From Prorocentrum cordatum (Eukaryota > Sar > Dinophyceae > Prorocentrales > Prorocentraceae): DNA of 64,000 nt. The stretch is taken from positions 430,157-494,156 of the forward strand of contig CAUYUJ010016294.1 in NCBI GenBank assembly GCA_963575745.1, in the 5' to 3' direction. Positions within the stretch are counted from its first letter, which is position 1; each line of letters starts with the position of its first letter. Position numbers and translations under genes: made by a program. A model generated the notes under the pieces. It was not told the DNA's origin and searched no databases. It saw nothing but the letters and a program-made list of their open reading frames with translations. Below are positions 63,985 through 64,000 of this stretch, piece by piece.

Positions 63985-64000
63985 AACGCGGCCGTTGCGC

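Overview
This is a eukaryotic nuclear window dominated by repeats and retroelements, with almost no conventional genes. I think it is from a dinoflagellate, with moderate confidence. The reasons are: reverse transcriptases of the kinds I associate with dinoflagellate genomes, including a Penelope-like enzyme and LINEs ending in Cys/His-rich domains; GC-rich low-complexity DNA; interstitial TTTAGGG and TTAGGG telomere-type repeats; and no bacterial gene organisation. I see no rRNA, tRNA, CRISPR or operon structure. Species is not determinable by reading.

Layout. 0-4.65 kb is a satellite of about 1.15-1.39 kb units with internal TTTAGGG motifs. 4.65-8.6 kb holds interstitial telomere-like arrays, a GGGAGCGC array and A-rich repeats. 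8.64-12.46 kb is a minus-strand Penelope-like retroelement with 252-bp direct terminal repeats, an ORF1, and an RT frame joined to it at a candidate -1 frameshift heptamer. It abuts a 1.4-kb TTGTTTG array. 13.8-21.4 kb is noncoding, with a small TIR element, GGA tracts and a 2.1-kb array. 21.4-26.1 kb is a decayed plus-strand LINE (EEP nuclease, RT, C2H2 fingers, extra 275-aa ORF). 27.46-31.2 kb holds a spaced-repeat cluster and a 43-bp monomer array. 33.9-42.2 kb is a second, much better preserved LINE (RanBP2-finger ORF1, then EEP-RT-RNase H-zinc tail). Its only breaks are two frameshifts at G9 and G10 runs. It sits inside a trinucleotide tract of a minus-strand copy of a composite repeat; two more copies lie at 47.7-49.4 and 50.5-53.1 kb. 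43-64 kb carries several small TIR or foldback families, purine tracts, a degenerate coding relic at 54.1-54.6 kb, and one plausible host gene, a DoxX-like membrane protein at 58.07-58.55 kb lying between direct repeats.

The genes do not form a pathway. The RT-bearing elements are autonomous-type retroelements or their remains, and the small TIR elements look like non-autonomous DNA transposons whose transposase is not in the window. The long open frames inside the tandem arrays arise because period and composition keep frames open; I do not treat them as genes. The strongest leads are the Penelope-like element's frameshift signal, the composite repeat family split by the LINE, and the TTAAGTCGGG TIR family with 8-bp target duplications.
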